Positions 37,393-48,035 of a DNA stretch of 64,000 nucleotides are shown here, in pieces (positions within the stretch are counted from its first letter, which is position 1; every line of letters begins with the position of its first letter). The position numbers were made by a program, and so were the translations under genes. A model generated the notes under the pieces. The model did no database searches. It saw only the letters and a list, made by a program, of their open reading frames with translations, and was not told the DNA's origin. Source of the stretch: Marchantia polymorpha subsp. ruderalis (lineage: Eukaryota; Streptophyta; Marchantiopsida; Marchantiales; Marchantiaceae); assembly GCA_037833965.1 (NCBI GenBank), contig AP031356.1, forward strand, positions 24,574,501-24,638,500, in the 5' to 3' direction.

Positions 37393-37614
37393 TGAGTGAC
37401 CAAGCTGTACCGTGCATCCTCCGAGCATCCTCCGAGTTGAGATCCTCCTCCGAGTCGAGCACTGCAGTATTTCTGGGAGTGACAGTCGCCTAGAATTCAA
37501 ACTCTACAAAAGTCTGTTAAACGTGACACTTTTACTCTGTGTGTTGCCTCCGTCCCTGTGGGTTCGATCTTTTTACCACCATACTGCAGTTTTAGCCTTT
37601 GGTGGGTTATTACA

Positions 37615-40600
37615 TTACCCCAATCAGGTTTCGCCAAAATTGGAGCCGTCACCAACGCCTTCTTGAGTGCCTCAAACGCCAACTTCGCCTCTTTATCATT
37701 GAAGATGAGCTTGTATTTGGTCCCCTTCTTCATGTAACTCGTCAAGGCATGAGCTTTGTTGGAGAAGGACAAGATGAACCTCCGATAGTACCCCACCATA
37801 CCAAGGAATTGTCTCAACTTGGTCAACGTCACCGGAAAAGGTAACTCCATGATCCTCGTCACCTTCTCTGGATCCACAGCTATACCATTCTTGGAAATGA
37901 TGTGCCCCAACAATAAGCCTTCCTCACATCCAAAAATGCATTTTTCTGGATTGAGTGAAGCTTTGGCTTCCTCCAAACGTTGGAGTATTTTGATCAAATG
38001 ATCAAAATGATCCTCCTTCTTCCCGTACACACAAAAGTCATCTATGAAATCTCTCACAAACTTTCCAATGAAAGGTTCAAACACCCTATTCATAAACCTT
38101 TGGAAAGTGGCTGGAGCATTACATAGACCAAATGGCATTACTCTAAAGGCAAAAGTTCCCCATGGTGTGGTAAAGGTAGTTTTCAATTGATCCTCTGAAG
38201 CAATTTGGATTTGGTTATAGCCACTATAACCATCTCCAAAACTATACCACTCATGGCCTGCTACCTCCTCTAAAATCTCATCTATAAAAGGTAAAGGATA
38301 GTAGTCCTTCTTTGTGACAGCATTCAACTTCTTGTAATCTACACATACACGTAGTTTACCATTCTTTTTCTTCACTATCACAATAGGAGACACCCATTCC
38401 GAATTTTCTACCTCATAGATGAAGCCAGCCTCCCTCAGCTTGTCAATCTCCTCTTTTACCACCACAGCTGTAGGAGGATTGATTCGTCGTTGCTTCTGCC
38501 GAATAGGGCGAGCTTTCTCCTCCAACTCAATGTGATGAGTTTCAAGTGTCACATGCTTCAAATCTTTGTAACTAAAGGGAAAGACATGGATATATTTGCG
38601 AAATATATCCAAAAATCTTGCCTTCTCCTCCATGGTAACATTTGGACCAAACTTGAGGGTGGAAAATCTTCGACACACCTCCTCCTCGGTCATCTCCACT
38701 TTGTCCGGATCTTTCTTCACCCCCGGTCTAGGAAGCAACTCCATGGCAGCAACCACTTGAACTTGTACATCATCATCTGAAGAGTCGTCTGACGATGTTT
38801 CTTGATCAGAAGTTGACATGTCGGTGTCAACTTCTGAAAAACTGCCACTCTCCTCACTCTCAGATTCCCAATATTCGTCGGTTGGTCTATCTGAGTCGGT
38901 AAGAGAACTTCCTCCTCCTGTCAAAGGAACCTTCACCCGATGGTTCTTTGGGCCTATCCTCAAATAGCCCTTGTGCCATCGATCAGTAGTTCTCACCGCC
39001 CTCAACCAAGGACGTCCCAACAGCAAATCATAACTAGCTTCCTTGAGTACTTGGAAGGAAAGTAAGGTTTGCACACCTCTCACACTTACCACAACTTTGT
39101 CAACCACACCAAGTGGTTTTACCTTCTGTTTGTTGGCCATACCAACAATTATACTTGAAGGTCTGGAAAGTTGCATCCCCAACTTCATCAACAATCTTTC
39201 AGACATTGCATTTACAGCAGAACCACCATCTACTAGCACGTCTGAAACATCATGCCCATCGATCCTCACTTCGATCTTTGAGGCATGTGTACATACCTCC
39301 GAGGCAGCAGCATCCACCACACCAACTCCCACATTAGTCATGTGAGCTTTTCCTTTGGATCTTCGCTTCTTGATCCTTGTGGAACTAAGGCCTCCTCTCA
39401 ACTCCTTCCGTATGGCTAGATTTAAAGCAATGAGTTGGCCAACTGTGATATTGGCCTTCTGACTTCCTACATCTTCCACCACGTCATACTTAGCTTGAGA
39501 AGATGAAATGGAAAAGTCATTCATGCCCAACTTCTTTCTTGGTACTCTTGGTTGACTAACTCCACTTGATCGTGTACTCCGACTTGGCATGTCCTCCATG
39601 GAAATTGACTCATCTGCAAATCGAGCACGTTTCTTCTCATGTGCAAGGATATCCACCTTCGACTTTGAGCTCTCTCCTTTCTCAAAGGTGCATTGATGAG
39701 GAAATACATCAATGGATGCTACTCCCTTATCCTTGGCTTGTTGTGTGGCCGGTGCATTGTTGTTGTGCCGAACTCCATCATGTTGTCGAGGGTTAGGACA
39801 ATTTCGCTGAAAATGAGGACCGCCACAAGTAAAACAAGAAACTGCAAAGTTTCTTGGAGGTGGATTTCCTCTTGGAGGATAATTTCCATACCCTCTAGAA
39901 CTTCCTCCTACATTCTGATTCCTCTTCTCCCACAACTGTACTACATTGATCTTGAGGTCTGCTAGAGTTTCCGTAATAGATTTCAACTCATTTTGCAAAT
40001 CTACATTAGGATTCACCATTGTGGATGAACTAGCAAGATTTGAACCCATGGATCTTCCTACAATCGGTGGAGTTACTTCTCTAGCCACCAAGCTAGAATC
40101 ATCATCTTCTAAGCTTTCCTCCATTCTAATAGCAATTCGAATGGCTTCAGCTTTAGAAGAAGGCTTCTCATATCTCACCTTACTTCGAATCTCGGGTCTC
40201 AAACCTCCGACGAAGTTCTTCATGAGCATTGCTCGTATCCCCACCATTGTAGCATCCACTTTGTCTCCACCCTTCCTCAACACCACGTGGAACCTCGACT
40301 CAAACTTCTCAGTTCTCTCCACATAGGTCCTCACCTTCTCGTTCTCTCCTTGTTTCAAGAAGGTGACCTCACACTTCAGCTTTTCATAACTTTCATTAGG
40401 AAGAAAGTTTTCGATGAGGCTCTCCGTCAATGTCTCCCAAGTGTCCTCCTCCACATGTTCTCTCTTGTACTCCTGGTACCATTTGAGTGCAGAATCCTTC
40501 AAGAAATCTGGCAAAAGCATAGCCCACTCAACCTTCTTCCTTTCATTGTTTCCTATGCAAGCCCTCTTGAAGTCCCTAACAAAGGCTTCTACATCCTCAT

Positions 40601-40634
40601 TTTCCCTCCCATAAAACACCGGAAGCATCCCCAT
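37615..40634 (-). CDS. gag-pol: Gypsy-A gag, protease and reverse transcriptase half of gag-pol
   Basis: Gag (residues 1-~240) has ALKWYQEYKR and FVGGLRPEIRSKV, followed by a CCHC knuckle CFTCGGPHFQRNC. The aspartic protease has VLVDGGSAVNAM; DGG in place of DSG/DTG is seen in several plant gypsy lineages. RT: EWVSPIVIVKKKNGKLRVCVDY, VMPFGLCNAPATFQ, the catalytic DFIDDFCVYG, LGHIIS and FLGMVGYYRRFI, ending at ALVTAPILAKPDWG, where element X interrupts. The frame runs on 118 bases into X to a stop at 37497. A TAG lies just before a TTG at 40640, so I use the ATG at 40634. No internal stop or shift: this half is intact. Confidence 0.95.
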
Positions 40635-40679
40635 TTCCAACTAATTTTTTTTTATAATTTTTTTTTTTCTATTGGAAAT

Positions 40680-41264
40680 TTATATGGGACTCCCTAATAC
40701 AATACAAACAACACTAACTCCATCCTTGAGTAATTCATCAAAGGAAACACAAAAGGAATTGGTTGCTCCAAGATAGTCAAAGCTCTCTACTCCCCTATGC
40801 ATACAATGAGTCTTACCCTCATCATCATCTTCTCCATCATCCGAATGATGATCTCCATCTTCAGCACTTAGCTTGCCGTCAAACCCTTCCACAAGTGATT
40901 CTAGAAGCGCCTTCACTCCGCTGCATTCGTGTCCCGCCGGTAGTCCAATCACTCCGCAATTGTTACAAAAGGTTGCACTTTGGGATTCATGTGGCGATGA
41001 TGGTCCCAAGTGAAGTTTCAAATCTTCCAAGGTTCTCTTGCTCCTCAATCTTCTATCCTTGTTCCGCAGTGAACAATTGACAACCTTATGTCCCTCCTCT
41101 CCACAATAAAAGCAAGTCTCACGTTTCACTCTTGGGGATTGACTAACTACTCTTTCTTCAAACTCCACCTTGAATTCTCTTGTATTGGAGTCTAGAGACA
41201 CTATAACATCCAAACCTTGAGGTACTTTGGATAAACTAATCTTGTAGCCCCCTTGATCACTCAT
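40680..41264 (-). CDS. Extra Gypsy-A ORF with Cys/His clusters, between 5' LTR and gag
   Basis: 194-codon frame in the same direction as gag-pol, starting ATG at 41264 and ending 45 bases before the gag ATG. It holds a retroviral-type zinc knuckle CFYCGEEGHKVVNC (residues ~51-64) and a second cluster CNNCGVIGLPAGHEC (~99-113), then an acidic run (SAEDGDHHSDDGEDDDEG). Gag already has its own knuckle, so this is an additional nucleic-acid-binding type protein. It could be a duplicated gag fragment or a captured host CCHC gene; I do not recognise a specific family. The gap to gag is almost pure A/T. Confidence 0.75.
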   Translation of the reverse strand: MSDQGGYKISLSKVPQGLDVIVSLDSNTREFKVEFEERVVSQSPRVKRETCFYCGEEGHKVVNCSLRNKDRRLRSKRTLEDLKLHLGPSSPHESQSATFCNNCGVIGLPAGHECSGVKALLESLVEGFDGKLSAEDGDHHSDDGEDDDEGKTHCMHRGVESFDYLGATNSFCVSFDELLKDGVSVVCIVLGSPI

Positions 41265-41920
41265 TTTTCCATAAGGTGGAAACCACTCAAAAGGTCTCTC
41301 CCAGAAACGTTATCTACTAGGCCAAAACTTCAAATGAAGAAACCCAAAACTTTTGCTATCTTATCCTGATTTTGTACCCCCTGAACTTCAAATCATCATA
41401 ACTTTGTCTCTAGACGTGATCCCTCAGTAAACTTTTAACTCGCACGTAGGTAATCTTCAAATACACACGCGTACAAAGTTTCAAAGCCTAACTTGAAATA
41501 CACAAAAAGTAATTTACTCTGTACAAATTTTCCAGAGAGCAAACTTTTGGTACCCGTAAAAACCCACTCAACTTCTAACTCTCATATCTTTTTGTTAATA
41601 CATGATCTGGACCTGAAACAAAAACGTAAATGTTCTATATCTTCCTCTCTAAAATCAATAAAAACTTTGAAAAATACCTTCAAAAATATTTTTTCGGTGT
41701 CTAAGATCACTTTTCTCACAAAAAGACCTAATTACGTGTACAAAACATACAAAATCACTTCTATGCTATCATATGAGACTATTGGATAAACAAAGGGGTT
41801 TTTGCTCTCAAGCACACTCTCCGCTCTTTCATTCCCCAATGTTAACACCAAGTGATCCCTCATGGATACTTTCTCTCTAGCTAGAAATCGAATCCTAAAC
41901 ATTCCGCCTTCTAGATTGAG

Positions 41921-41938
41921 GTCCCGGCAACGGAACCA
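41921..41938 (-). other. Gypsy-A primer binding site
   Basis: Four bases inside the 5' LTR the minus strand reads TGGTTCCGTTGCCGGGAC. It resembles the common plant gypsy site TGGCGCCGTTGCCGGGGA (tRNA-Asp type) with a few differences; the exact tRNA is inferred. Confidence 0.75.
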
Positions 41939-41942
41939 AAAA

Positions 41943-42710
41943 TGCAACCTCCGGGCTGACTCTCACTCAGGTTTACCTCAGATGGCTTTTCGGTAGCTCA
42001 TCATGATTCTAGAAGACTAGGATTCCGCATCATACTCATAAGCTAAACACCCTCTCACACAATCTCTCAAGGTATCACTCCAACTCATACACTCATCGAC
42101 ACTCCAAGGTACTGAAAATTCGTCACTCTTTCATATATGAAACAAGTCTCTACATATGAACTCTCCAAACTAGCTTGAGAGGCTCTTCCCTACCTCTCTA
42201 TATATACTACTTGAGAATTTACCATAGTAACAAATGGTAATTTCTATCTAACTTACTTTTACGAAGATAAACCATAGTAAGGTTGACTAGTTATCAATAT
42301 GTGGCAACATGCCATTGGCCCCCTAAACCTTCTAGATGTTTACTAATCCCTAGATTGAGGTGGCGACATGTCATTTGTGCCTTTCCAACTTCTAGAACTT
42401 GCACTTTCCACTAAGTCAACATAAGACTTAGTCTAACCAATGAAATACTCCTTACTTTAGTCAAACCAATCAAAACTAAACATGAAGTTCAAAAGTCTTT
42501 TCTCTTGGAATCTAGACTTTTGTACAAGATAAAATAGAAGTGCTCACTCAAATCTTCTAGAACTTCTCTAGTTATTCCAAGTATAGACATTATAGCTAAA
42601 CTAGCTAGACTTAGTCATAACTAGCTAGATTTAGTCATAACTATCCTAACCATGATTAATTCCTTGGCTAATTCTAGTTTTATTTCACACATGCAATATC
42701 TGGTCTTACA
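41943..42710 (-). repeat. Gypsy-A 5' LTR (right copy)
   Basis: 768 bp, TGCAACCTCC...TGGTCTTACA on the plus strand, nearly identical to 30217-30984. Confidence 0.95.
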
Positions 42711-43234
42711 GGTCTGAGTATTCAAGTCAGTGAGTTGAGATGTATGCAATGCTGGGAAGTTTTCCCCCTGAAATATAAGTGTGGAGTTGCAAGCGATTCC
42801 TACATGCGTTGTTTGGAAAAGTTTCAGGCTATGAGTGATGTTATGCACTACTCTCCGGGTCTTCGGCTCTAGCTGGGTAGTGTCTTCTGGGAGTGGCATT
42901 GGCCTAAGAAGTGAAACTCTTTAATAGAATGCTATTCTGTGACAAATTGTGACTTTTGTGGTTGTTTCTGTCCTCGTGGGAACGGATCTGTACCATTATG
43001 CTGTATTTTGATATTTGTCTGTCATTACAGATGTTTTAATAAAAAATAGATCTATGTAATTTTTAAGAAATATTCATATCATTTTAGGAGAAAATCTAAT
43101 CAAAATGGAATTTTTTTGAATGTTTTATTTGATAATCCGATTGTATTTATTGACCCAAGAAAGTCTTAACATAAAAGGATTGGACAAAGATTTAATGTCA
43201 TTGAAAAATATATTAATGTAATAATTTTCTACCA

Positions 43235-43312
43235 CAACTATGGTGAATTCATCACAATTCTAAAAGCTATAAAAAAAACCTTTTGATGTAAACCTCAATG
43301 AAAGTCAATCCG
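43235..43312 (+). repeat. Gypsy-A LTR end fragment
   Basis: TGTAAACCTCAATGAAAGTC then AATCCGGAGATTACA parallels the Gypsy-A LTR end GGTAGACCTGAGTGAGAGTC then AGCCCGGAGGTTGCA. Only the last part of an LTR, heavily changed. Confidence 0.5.
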
Positions 43313-43589
43313 GAGATTACAATTTTGATTCAAAATACTCAAGCTTGTTAATCATTTGATTTAGATGCATTGTGTTTTTTTGTTATGTTATTTATTTTAT
43401 TGTGAAATTCAGTTTTTTATGCATACATTGTCAATATCCCAAATGGCGTTGCACGTAAAAAAAAGTTAAATAATATTTTAAACATTATAAAAATTATGAC
43501 TTATTGTAACATTATGAATTTCAAGAGTATATCATTTAAAATTTAAAACATAAAATTTATGGATGCGATCATCCAAGAATAATTTTTCT

Positions 43590-44740
43590 CTTTTTTTTAT
43601 GTATTTTCCTAATAAATACAAGTAGAAAATATTTCATCTCATCATCTATTCTAATGCTAGTAGATTGAATACATGATTGGTATTAAACAAGCACATGAAT
43701 TCTGAAATATTGCTATTGATTAACACACTTGCTCTCTATCTACCAAACACAAAAATGAATTACATGATGATTATAAATGGTTCAATATAAAAAATTTCAT
43801 ATCCATGTGGAGTAATCTTTATTTTATTAGTTCATTCTAACTAATTGAAGATGATATTGAAATTTTTTTCCTTTTAAGATGCAACGACGACGTTGCATCT
43901 TAAATTTAAATTCTTGAATTATTAAAGATGTATTCGTTAAAATTCTAACTAAAATATAGGTTGATTCATATAATTAATATTTCTTCTATTAAATCTAATA
44001 CTATATTTTGAGATATATTTTATCTTAAATTCATTTTTTGAGTATCTTCTCTGGCTTACATTTTTCATAATTAACTTTTAAAATTATAAAAGGAGATGCT
44101 ATTGGTTGATTGATGAATTTTTTTGATTGTGATACATGTTTTTGCAATTGTGACATATGAAATACAATATATATTTTCATATGAGACAAACATTTCTACT
44201 TGTGTGGCACTTCATCAACACTTATATTCTATTATAAATGGCTTAAAAAATAAAATTCAACAAGCAATACAAGCTACAAGATATACTGATCAAGGGTTAT
44301 ATCACTAAGGTATCAGACATTACTATTGCAAATATGATATTTTATTCAAAAAATCAACTTTTTGCTATGTTCATCTACATATTGTTTTGTCAATTTTTAG
44401 CTTTCATCAAATTTTTCTTTGCTTGATTTAACATTCTTGAAATATGTTGCACAAAATTGTTCAATAAAGCGAATTGAATTAAAAAAAATTTGCTTTTAAA
44501 AGATTCATTAATCATGATGAAGTTATAGTATGAGGATGTGAATGCATTAACAACATTTTTAAATGCAAATTTTACAAGTGTCAAAAAAATAGATTATCCT
44601 TGTTGCTATTTTATTTTGAATGTACTTAGCATACACTTTACAATTGTATTGACTTTCTTTGTTTGATTCTCAATTTGAATATTAAATACTCTTGAAATTG
44701 CTCTTTTTTAAAAAAATTGCTCTTTTTTTAAAAGAAATTT
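43590..44740 (-). pseudogene. Second Gypsy-B copy: LTR and integrase remains
   Basis: 43590-43862 matches the Gypsy-B LTR (TTTCATCTCATCATCTATTC, TTAACACACTTG, ending ACTAATTGAAGATGATATTG). 44390-44584 on the minus strand reads LVKFAFKNVVNAFT and NNFVQHISRMLNQAKKN, against LVKFAYNNLVNALT and NKFVEHIHKALHQIKN in Gypsy-B at 14165-14584. Far more AT-rich than the first copy. Confidence 0.65.
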
Positions 44741-44769
44741 ATTTATTTTTATGTTATTATGTAAATTAG

Positions 44770-45380
44770 TTATATATATCAATCAAAGATATTATCATAA
44801 TTAGCTTAATCATGATTAAAATTAATTTATTATATATAATTTTAATTATCAAGTCTACACTTGACAAAATGATATTTATAATTTTAGATATTATAAATGA
44901 ATTGTGCTTTATTGTCTCAAAGTCATGAAAGAAAACTACAAATTAGTTTTGATTGATTTAACTAAGTACAATTTTCATTGATAAGACTAAATCTAAAGTT
45001 TGACTTAATATCAAGTGAAAATTTCAAATGTTTTAAGGTCTTTAATGACATGTTGTCACCTTAATCCAAGAAACTAAATCTAATCTAATTCTTCCAAAAC
45101 TTTTTCAAACAATTTTTAGAAGATTGAAGTAGACCAATGACATATTGTCACGTAATGAAAATTAGTCATAACTATCAAGATTTATCCTTGTAAAACCATG
45201 AATAACTATGATGATTTCTTAATAAATGTAAATATAGAGTTAAAAAAAGCTTTTTAAGAAAATTTGAAGAGATTTTTGAGAACTTCTTGTTTAATCAATA
45301 AAAGTTGGAGTGTTAACAAGTGTAAATCTTGAATAATAAATGTAGAGATTGTGTGAAAAGGTGTTTGTAGCGCGAGCTTG
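44770..45380 (+). repeat. Old Gypsy-A LTR
   Basis: Plus-oriented and very AT-shifted, but colinear with the solo LTR at 27676-28426: TTAATCATGATTAA, CTACAAATTAGTTTTGATTG, TGACATGTTGTCACCT, GACATATTGTCACGT and the GTTGGAGTG..GTGTGAAAAGG end. Confidence 0.6.
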
Positions 45381-45833
45381 TAAACTCATTAGAATAAAAT
45401 AATATAACATTAGCAATTTAGAAGGAAGATCATAAAATATTGAAACAAAAAATTAAAAGTGAAAAATATATAGGATGTTTTTTTTTCCTTTATATAGATA
45501 TTGTCAACAAGTAGAAGGATATAAGATTTCACCCCCATCATCCATTTCACTCTTAGTGAATTGATGGCAAAGAATATAATCTTAACAATCACTTTAATTT
45601 TAGCTAATCAAACATGATTACAAATCTCTCTACTTTTGAGTAACAATGTTAATGTTGCACATAACTTCAAACTTTTGACCTATGAAAGCTGCATTGGTTT
45701 GAATTATAGCTAATTACCAAGTTGATCTAATGTGTATACTTTTAATTCAATCAAATCTTATATTTTGATATTTTGGAACTCAAATTTTTTTCTTGAGTAT
45801 TTTCTTTAACTCAAATTACTCATAATCTATGGA

Positions 45834-46440
45834 TTGAATCTTTTTGTAGCTCATCATGATTCTAATAGACAAGAATTCATCTACATGTGCACGCCTCAAA
45901 CACTCTCTTACACAATTTGTCAACTCATTACTCAACCGTCTAAGATGATCGCTCAATTAAAATATCTATTGATGAAAAAACAACTCATAGATTGAACTCT
46001 TCAAACTTGCTTGAAATTTTCTTCTCCACCACTCTATTTATATTACTTAAAAAAATACCATGATAACATATGAAAATTATGATCTAACTTACATTTACTA
46101 GAAAAAACCTTGATAAATTTGACTATGTGACAACATGACATTGACCAATCAAAACCTTTTAGAGGTTTTTTTTTACCTTAGTTGAGGTAGCTACATTCCA
46201 TTTCAAATCTATCAACTTGAGAATTAGTTTCATCGATGAAATTTCCATTACTTAGTTAAACCAATTCAAATTATTATGTAGTTAGAGTATGAAAAAGATT
46301 TAGAATCTAGATCTTGGTAGGAAATAAAATAGAATTTTTCACTTATAATCTTTAAAAGTATCAAATTTATTATGACAAATATAAAATTGATAGCAAGATT
46401 TAGTTATAACTAGATAAATTTGATCATGATTAAACTAATC
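45834..46440 (-). repeat. Old Gypsy-A LTR inside Gypsy-B copy 3
   Basis: Minus-oriented LTR relic: TTGTAGCTCATCATGATTCT, CTTCAAACTTGCTTGA, CTCTATTTATATTACTT, GATCTAACTTACATTTAC follow the LTR at 41943-42710 in order. Gypsy-B sequence flanks it on both sides. Confidence 0.6.
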
Positions 46441-47196
46441 ATGATCAAATTTTTTATTATTTTTTGAATTAAGGTACAAGATGTATTTTTGTATGTGACA
46501 CAAGTTTCAAATTGTATGACATTCAACCAAAATATTTTAAACCACAAAAGTTTAAATGAATTTAAGGTTAAAATTTGATTTAAATAATAAATATCATTTC
46601 CTATTAAAATAATCAACTCTTCACAATAAGCATTTGCAAGTTGTTCTTTTTGAAGATAAATTATCACCAATTTTTTTAACTTGATATAATTGTATGTGAA
46701 TATGGTACACAAAATTCTTGATTGAAGCTACTTAGATCTAATGCAAATTCTAGAAGAGTCAAAAGTAATCTACATTCTTCTTGCTCTTCTCATATGATTA
46801 TTTGCAACTTATTTTCTACAATTTTTTTTAGTTTCTTCATTTGATCTTAAGTTGAAGATGATAAGTGGTTGAACTTGCTTTTAAAAAAAAAAAATTCGAA
46901 CAAAATTTTTCACATCAAATTAATTAAATTATTACCCTCATAAGTGATTAAGATTTTGTTTAATCCATGATTTACAAAAAAATAACTTTGAATTCAATTT
47001 TTCAAAATGAGAAGCTATTACTATTTTTTGATTGGCTTAATTTGAATAATTTTTTTCAATTTATCCACAAACATTACAAAGTAATTTGTTTTTTCACAAA
47101 TTTTATTTGTAATTTTCATATAGGAGCAATTGTGACATATTATGTTGTTGTTTTTGTATGAAAGAAGATTGCAATAAACTCGCTGGTTCTTATTAC

Positions 47197-48035
47197 TTCA
47201 GAACTTCTACCACTAGATTGGGATGACCCACTTAAAACGTCACTAAGTGGGTGTAGTGGTAGCGAAGATCAGTATAGTTCATTTTCTAGTTAACTATAGT
47301 GGTGCGCGTCGGCCCTTGATCAATAAAGGTAGTTAACTATACTGATGTGAGTGAGGGCGCCAGTATAGCTATGTCCACACATACCGACCGACCCGATGTC
47401 ACCAGATAGATTACACACAAGCCTTCCAAAATCGCTTACACGGAGTTAGATTAGATGTAATTTGGCCGCGCATACAGACTTTTCAATCCACGCGTCTCAT
47501 CCAATGTTGAAGTGTTGAAGACATTTCCATGGACATTGTCACTGTTGGCGAGCAGCCAACGAGGTCCAATTTAGATGTCGAAGAGTTGCCAATTGTCGAC
47601 GATTCCCATGAACAATGCTAGGATGTTGTTCACAACGAAATCATTACTGTTGCCGAGGAGATTGAAGAGGATGAAGAAAAAACCGACGACATTGTAGCTG
47701 GACAGATTAAAGGATACATGGACGATGCGAACTTCCACCATAGCGTTGTCAGCGCCACGCTGAAGGATTTGAAGAAATCGACATCGTTTCTGAACAAATG
47801 CGACATCCGACTACTCAACGAGGATGAAATTGAGTTCTTTGTTTGTCTACTGGACCCCTGCTATATCCCAAGAAACCTATTGTAATCAAGTGCACCAAGA
47901 CAAGTTGCTCGAACGTGACTGCCCATCTCGATAAGAAGCACGAGATCACATCGAACAAGACATTGGTGGCCAAGAAAAAAGTAACACTGCTTCAAAAGCA
48001 ACTAAGCATGTCCAACCCTGCGTTCAAGAGAGATC
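47197..48035 (+). pseudogene. GC-richer fragment with a BED-finger-like protein, hAT-like
   Basis: A block clearly GC-richer than its surroundings, inserted in Gypsy-B copy 3. From the ATG at 47529 one frame reads an acidic protein (LPIVDDSHEQC, EEIEEDEEKTDD, CDIRLLNEDEIEFF) with a TAG near 47619. A frameshift near 47870 leads into KCTKTSCSNVTAHLDKKH, a C-x4-C...H-x4-H arrangement like a BED or hAT-type N-terminal zinc finger, then NPAFKRDQ. The left edge reads CAGAACTTC, and hAT ends often start CAG, but no matching right end is present. No transposase core follows. I read it as a truncated hAT-type gene or a captured host fragment. Confidence 0.45.
47207..47262. repeat. Two-tier palindrome
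   Basis: CTACCACTA (47207-47215) pairs with TAGTGGTAG (47254-47262). Inside it, ACCCACTTA (47226-47234) pairs with TAAGTGGGT (47244-47252). Both arms are perfect. Just downstream, ATCAGTATAGTT (47269) is inverted as AACTATACTGAT (about 47334). Confidence 0.8.

Larger units (their letters stand above)
32760..37614 (+). mobile_element. Unclassified element X, copy 2 (4,855 bp)
   Basis: Inserted in Gypsy-A gag-pol with the exact 5-bp duplication TTACC (32755-32759 and 37615-37619). It starts TGTGGTAACACAC and ends GTGGGTTATTACA; the second, reverse-complemented, is TGTAATAACCCAC, so the termini are imperfect inverted repeats (10 of 13). Layout: T-rich start, GC-rich leader (about 32820-34114), ORF-X (34115-36670), stem-loop (36716-36732), tail of about 880 bp. 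It is much GC-richer than the gypsy around it. Neither end region recurs at the other end, so it has no LTR pair of its own. No known transposition enzyme is encoded. Copy 1 (26507-43029) has the same plan. Confidence 0.8.
30217..42710 (-). mobile_element. Ty3/gypsy element 'Gypsy-A', young, split by element X copy 2
   Basis: LTRs of 768 bp each, differing at only four positions by eye, flanked by GGTC(T) on both sides (30213-30217, 42711-42715). On the minus strand: 5' LTR, primer site (41921-41938), a CCHC ORF (41264-40680), gag-protease-RT (40634 to 37615), then element X copy 2, then RNase H-integrase (32754-31008), polypurine tract and 3' LTR. Removing X and one TTACC copy joins the two halves into one uninterrupted 1,588-codon gag-pol frame, which shows the element was intact when X arrived. 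No chromodomain follows the integrase. The integrase catalytic Glu is replaced. Confidence 0.95.
26507..43029 (+). mobile_element. Unclassified element X, copy 1, with two nested insertions
   Basis: Bounded by the exact 5-bp direct repeat GATGT (26502-26506 and 43030-43034). It begins TGTGGTGCCTAG and ends TGTCATTACA. Without the solo LTR (27676-28426) and the Gypsy-A element (30217-42710) it is about 3.3 kb. It shares with copy 2 (32760-37614) its two ends, a T-rich start, a long plus-strand ORF, a stem-loop after that ORF and a 3' tail containing CCTCGTGGG-AACGGATCTGTACCA (CCCTGTGGG-TTCGATCTTTTTACCA in copy 2). I see no RT, integrase, transposase or internal LTR pair. Class is undecided: a long protein-coding solo LTR or a terminal-inverted-repeat element. 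Confidence 0.75.

Noticed and set aside
37550..37570. GTGGGTTCGATC, like the T-arm of a tRNA
   Set aside because: No acceptor stem, D-arm or anticodon arm can be placed around it; it is part of the conserved element X tail.
37498..37614. Last 39 codons of the Gypsy-A gag-pol frame (after PDWG)
   Set aside because: This is read-through into element X, not part of the polyprotein; likewise the first residues of the RNase H frame above 32754.
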